Origin: Chloroflexota bacterium
GTDB lineage: Bacteria; Chloroflexota; Dehalococcoidia; Lucifugimonadales; UBA1127
NCBI GenBank assembly: GCA_028873745.1
Contig: JAPPNT010000148.1
Location: 1-8,639, forward strand
Reading direction: 5' to 3'
DNA: 8,639 nt
Shown here piece after piece: positions 6,017 to 8,639 of this stretch (the stretch's first letter is position 1; each line of letters opens with the position of its first letter). The position numbers and the translations under genes are program-made. The notes under the pieces were generated by a model. The model did no database searches. It saw only the letters and a program-made list of their open reading frames with translations, and had not been told where the DNA came from.

Positions 6017-6984
6017 GGCAGCCGGGCGCGGAGGTCTTCGACCTTGGCTACCAGCGCTACACGGGCCCTCGCGAGGGGCGCAACCGGGCGCGCTGGGCGC
6101 TCTTCTGGAACGGCGTCCGCACACTGCTGGGCATAGGGCGCGGGGGCAAGTCAAAGATCCTGCCGGTGCTGCTCTTCATTTCGGCCATCACCCCGGCCGT
6201 GGTCTTTGTGGTCATTCTTGCCTTCATCGGCGATTTGGCCGCGGCCGTGGAGGAGGGCAGCTTCGTCCCCGGGCCCGCCGACTACTACGGCGTCGTCGCC
6301 CTTGTGCTGATACTCTTCGGCGCCATCATGGCCCCGGAGCTGCTTGGCCCCGACCGCCGCGACAACGTCCTGCCGCTCTATCTCGTGCGGCCCTTGACCA
6401 CCCTCGACTACCTTGTCGTGCGGCTGCTGGCCTTCGCGGTGATCGCCCTGGCGCTGGTCTACTCCGGGCAGGCCGTGCTATTCGCCGGGCAGGCGTTCAC
6501 CTCCGATGAGCCTCTGCAATACCTCCGCGACAACTGGGCGGACATCCCCCGCATCCTGCTGGTAGGCGTGGTCATTGCGCTGTTCATCTCCGTGGCGACG
6601 CTGGCGGTGTCCGCCTACGTTGTACGCCGGGCCGTGGCCGCCGCCGTGATCATCGGGGCGTACATCGTGATGGGCGGCGTGGTCGACGGCCTCACCTTCG
6701 CCGAGAACTGCACCAACTTCGAGGCGAATTTCGGCGAGAGCCCGTGGCTGGAAGAGCAGGAGTGCGACTATCTCATCGGCGACTTCGCGCCCTACGTCGG
6801 CCTGCTGCAGCCCGCAGGGGTGACGGACAACATCAACGCCCTGGTCTTCGACTTGGATCCGCAGTCGCCCGGGTCGCTGGCCGTGTCGGAGCTGCCGGAC
6901 TTGACGCCGGTAGCGGCGTACCTGGTGTGGGTCCTTGTGCCGGCGGCAGCGCTGTGGAACCGGTACCGGAGGATCCGCCTATGA
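6013..6984 (+). CDS. ABC-2 type permease (first)
   Basis: A 323-residue inner-membrane protein, the predicted channel partner of the preceding ATPase. It opens with a cytoplasmic stretch, VFDLGYQRYTGPREGR, a block I associate with a conserved group of ABC-2 permeases. Hydrophobic segments lie near residues 49-72, 92-112, 135-159, 180-203, 207-226 and 297-315, giving six membrane spans. A hydrophilic loop of about 70 residues between spans five and six carries Cys233 and Cys251, which could form a disulfide if it faces outward. The DRRDNVLPLYLVRPLTTLDYLVVR segment after span two resembles the coupling region of ABC-2 permeases, where a charged motif precedes a PL or PV turn. Both ends are joined to neighbouring genes by ATGA overlaps. 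Confidence 0.92.
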   Translation: MRQPGAEVFDLGYQRYTGPREGRNRARWALFWNGVRTLLGIGRGGKSKILPVLLFISAITPAVVFVVILAFIGDLAAAVEEGSFVPGPADYYGVVALVLILFGAIMAPELLGPDRRDNVLPLYLVRPLTTLDYLVVRLLAFAVIALALVYSGQAVLFAGQAFTSDEPLQYLRDNWADIPRILLVGVVIALFISVATLAVSAYVVRRAVAAAVIIGAYIVMGGVVDGLTFAENCTNFEANFGESPWLEEQECDYLIGDFAPYVGLLQPAGVTDNINALVFDLDPQSPGSLAVSELPDLTPVAAYLVWVLVPAAALWNRYRRIRL

Positions 6985-7904
6985 CGATGGCGAACGGCGC
7001 GACCGTCGAGGTGCAGGCCATCTCCAAGTGGTACGGCAACGTGGTGGCCGTCAACGACATGTCGTTCGAGGTCTACCCGGGCGTGACGGGCATCCTGGGG
7101 CCAAACGGCGCGGGGAAGACGACGCTGCTCAGCATGATGTGCGGCCTGCTGCGGCCATCGCAGGGGACGGTCCGCGTGCTGGGCGAGGAGGTTGTCGGCA
7201 ATGTCGCCCTCTACCGGCGCGTCGGCATCATGCTGGAGCATGACGCGCTGTACCCGTTCATGACGGGACGCAGCTTTGTGCAGCTTGCCGCCAAGCTGCA
7301 GGGGGTAAACGACCCGGACGCCATCGAGCGGGCGATCTCCGCCGTGAACCTGCTGGACGCGCAGGACCGGGCGACGGGCACGTACTCGCGGGGCATGCGG
7401 CAGCGCATCCGGCTGGCGGCGACCATCGTGCACGACCCGGAGGTGCTGGTGTTGGACGAGCCGTTGAACGGCACCGACCCCCGGCAGCGCGTCGAGTTCG
7501 GCGAGTTCGTCGAGCGGATGCGCGGCGAGGGACGGACGGTGCTCATCTCGTCGCACATCCTCGAAGAGGTGGAGGCGCTGGCGGACCGGATCCTGCTGGT
7601 GGTCAGCGGCAAGCTGGCGGCGGCGGGCAACCATCGCGAGATACGGGAGAAGCTGGACGAGCGGCCCTTCGTGGTGCGGCTGGTGGCGTCAAAGCAGCGG
7701 GAGATGGCGGCGGCGCTGGTGGGGCTGGAGGCGGTGGAGTCTGTGCGGCTGGAGCGCGACGCCATCGAGGTGACGACACGGAACCTGGCGGACCTGCAGC
7801 GGTCGGCGCCGCGGCTTGCGCGGGACATCGGCAGCCGGCTGTACCGCATCGAGCCGCTGGACGACTCGCTGGAGAGCGTCTTCTCCTACTTGGTGCAGCG
7901 ATGA
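6981..7904 (+). CDS. ABC transporter ATP-binding protein (second)
   Basis: A 307-residue ATPase, paralogous to the first ATPase of the operon. Motifs: Walker A GPNGAGKTT at 40-48; Q-loop region IMLEHDAL with Glu86 in place of Gln; signature YSRGMRQR at 135-142; Walker B VLVLDE at 155-160 with Glu160; and His192 in SSHILEE. The D-loop reads NGTDP, where the usual form, seen in the first ATPase, is AGLDP. All catalytic residues are present, so it should be active. The ATG at 6981 follows GGAGG (6968-6972) with an eight-base spacer; a second in-frame ATG at 6987 is possible but has poorer spacing. It overlaps the upstream permease stop and the downstream permease start by ATGA. It may pair with the second permease, or form a heterodimer with the first ATPase; sequence alone does not decide. 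Confidence 0.95.
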   Translation: MTMANGATVEVQAISKWYGNVVAVNDMSFEVYPGVTGILGPNGAGKTTLLSMMCGLLRPSQGTVRVLGEEVVGNVALYRRVGIMLEHDALYPFMTGRSFVQLAAKLQGVNDPDAIERAISAVNLLDAQDRATGTYSRGMRQRIRLAATIVHDPEVLVLDEPLNGTDPRQRVEFGEFVERMRGEGRTVLISSHILEEVEALADRILLVVSGKLAAAGNHREIREKLDERPFVVRLVASKQREMAAALVGLEAVESVRLERDAIEVTTRNLADLQRSAPRLARDIGSRLYRIEPLDDSLESVFSYLVQR

Positions 7905-8614
7905 TCGGCGCGCTCTTCTGGCTGTCCATGCGGCAGGCGGCCTCGCCAAAGCGGCTGCTGTTGCTGTCCGTGGTGTCACTGCTGCCCGTGGGGCTGTCCG
8001 CGCTGCTGGTGGCGCTGGACGAGGCGGACATCGAGGGCATCGTCGGCGGGGGCTTCGAGCCGCTCGTCATCTCATTCATCCTGCCGCTGGTGGTGATCGT
8101 GCTGGCGTCGGGGTCCTTCGGGAACGAGGTGGAGGACCGGACGCTGTCGCTGTTGACGACGAAGCCGGTGCCGCGATGGTCGCTGGTGCTGGCGAAGCTG
8201 CTGGGGACCATCGTCGTGGCGGCGCCGATGATGGCGGCGGTCGCGGTCGCGATGACGGCGCTGGCCCCGGACCGCGAGACGGGCATCATTGTTGCGGCGG
8301 CCGTCGGAGCCGTGGTGGGCGTGGTCGTGTACGCGTCGGTGTTCACGTGGGCGGGGATGGTGACGACGCGGGCGCTGGCCTTCGGACTGGTCTACGTGAT
8401 GCTGTGGGAGGCGCTGATCACCAGCTTCCTGAGCGGGACGCGCTACCTGAGCGTGCGCAGCTACACCATCGGCGTCATGCACGGCATGGAGGGGAGCCCG
8501 TTCAGCGAGACGCTGGCCCTCGGCTACCAGGCGTCGATCGTGGGAGCGGTCGTCGTGACGGCGCTGTTCTTCGCGCTGGCGGTGCGGCGGCTGAGCCGGA
8601 TGGACGTGCCGTAG
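7901..8614 (+). CDS. ABC-2 type permease (second)
   Basis: A 237-residue inner-membrane protein and the last gene of the operon. Hydrophobic segments lie near residues 19-38, 53-71, 100-121, 128-150, 153-175 and 208-228, six spans in all. After the second span comes the ABC-2 coupling-helix pattern, GSFGNEVEDRTLSLLTTKPV, in which the E-E-D-R acidic stretch, TL-LL and the KPV turn before WSLVLAK are typical of the superfamily (NosY-like and related permeases). It is shorter than the first permease and lacks the long loop with cysteines. The start is in an ATGA overlap with the second ATPase. No terminator is visible before the window ends. The substrate is unknown. Confidence 0.93.
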   Translation: MIGALFWLSMRQAASPKRLLLLSVVSLLPVGLSALLVALDEADIEGIVGGGFEPLVISFILPLVVIVLASGSFGNEVEDRTLSLLTTKPVPRWSLVLAKLLGTIVVAAPMMAAVAVAMTALAPDRETGIIVAAAVGAVVGVVVYASVFTWAGMVTTRALAFGLVYVMLWEALITSFLSGTRYLSVRSYTIGVMHGMEGSPFSETLALGYQASIVGAVVVTALFFALAVRRLSRMDVP

Positions 8615-8624
8615 CCGAGGGGCG

Positions 8625-8639
8625 CCCTTCGACAGGCTC
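8625..8639. repeat. Possible dispersed palindromic repeat, cut by window edge
   Basis: CCCTTCGACAGGCTC, 11 bases after the last stop codon, is identical to the first half of an intergenic palindrome I recall from many metagenomic and high-GC bacterial genomes, whose second half reads AGGGCGAACGG or similar. Only half is present, so the identification rests on memory of the motif. It may act as a hairpin at the operon end. Confidence 0.4.

Noticed and set aside
4742..6154. Long minus-strand open frame spanning the FN3 gene end, terminator and first ATPase
   Set aside because: It runs through an intrinsic terminator and promoter and is antisense to a clear ATPase. The product is Arg/His/Pro-rich with no recognisable domain.

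Overview
This is a high-GC bacterial window (an uncultured Chloroflexota or Dehalococcoidia-like genome is my guess, from protein style and a dispersed-repeat motif at the right edge; an actinobacterial or other high-GC source is not excluded). It carries eight genes. No rRNA, tRNA, CRISPR array or transposase was seen.

Left part (1-1950): the 3' part of a CoxE-like von Willebrand A protein gene, then a compact vapB-vapC type II toxin-antitoxin module with its own extended -10 promoter and a likely operator. The module lies between two 83-bp direct repeats (80/83 identical). The first repeat is the real 3' end of the VWA gene. The second is an orphan copy of the same gene end that abuts the stop codon of the convergent pyruvate kinase gene. 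The simplest reading is that the toxin-antitoxin unit entered at the end of the VWA gene and left that gene end reconstituted. This is the most interesting structure in the window.

Middle (1948-4933): pyruvate kinase (pyk) on the minus strand, complete with its active-site motifs. A roughly 360-base intergenic region follows, containing a 120-base block of only about 31% GC. Next is a monocistronic gene for an exported protein with a fibronectin type III domain and a C-terminal region of unknown function, closed by a strong intrinsic terminator.

Right part (4934-8639): a four-gene operon in the order ATPase, ABC-2 permease, ATPase, ABC-2 permease. All three internal junctions are 4-base ATGA stop/start overlaps, so translation is probably coupled and the four proteins probably work as one export system or two related ones. 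The substrate cannot be told. The promoter places the predicted transcription start on the first ATG, suggesting a leaderless mRNA. The window ends inside what looks like half of a dispersed palindromic repeat.
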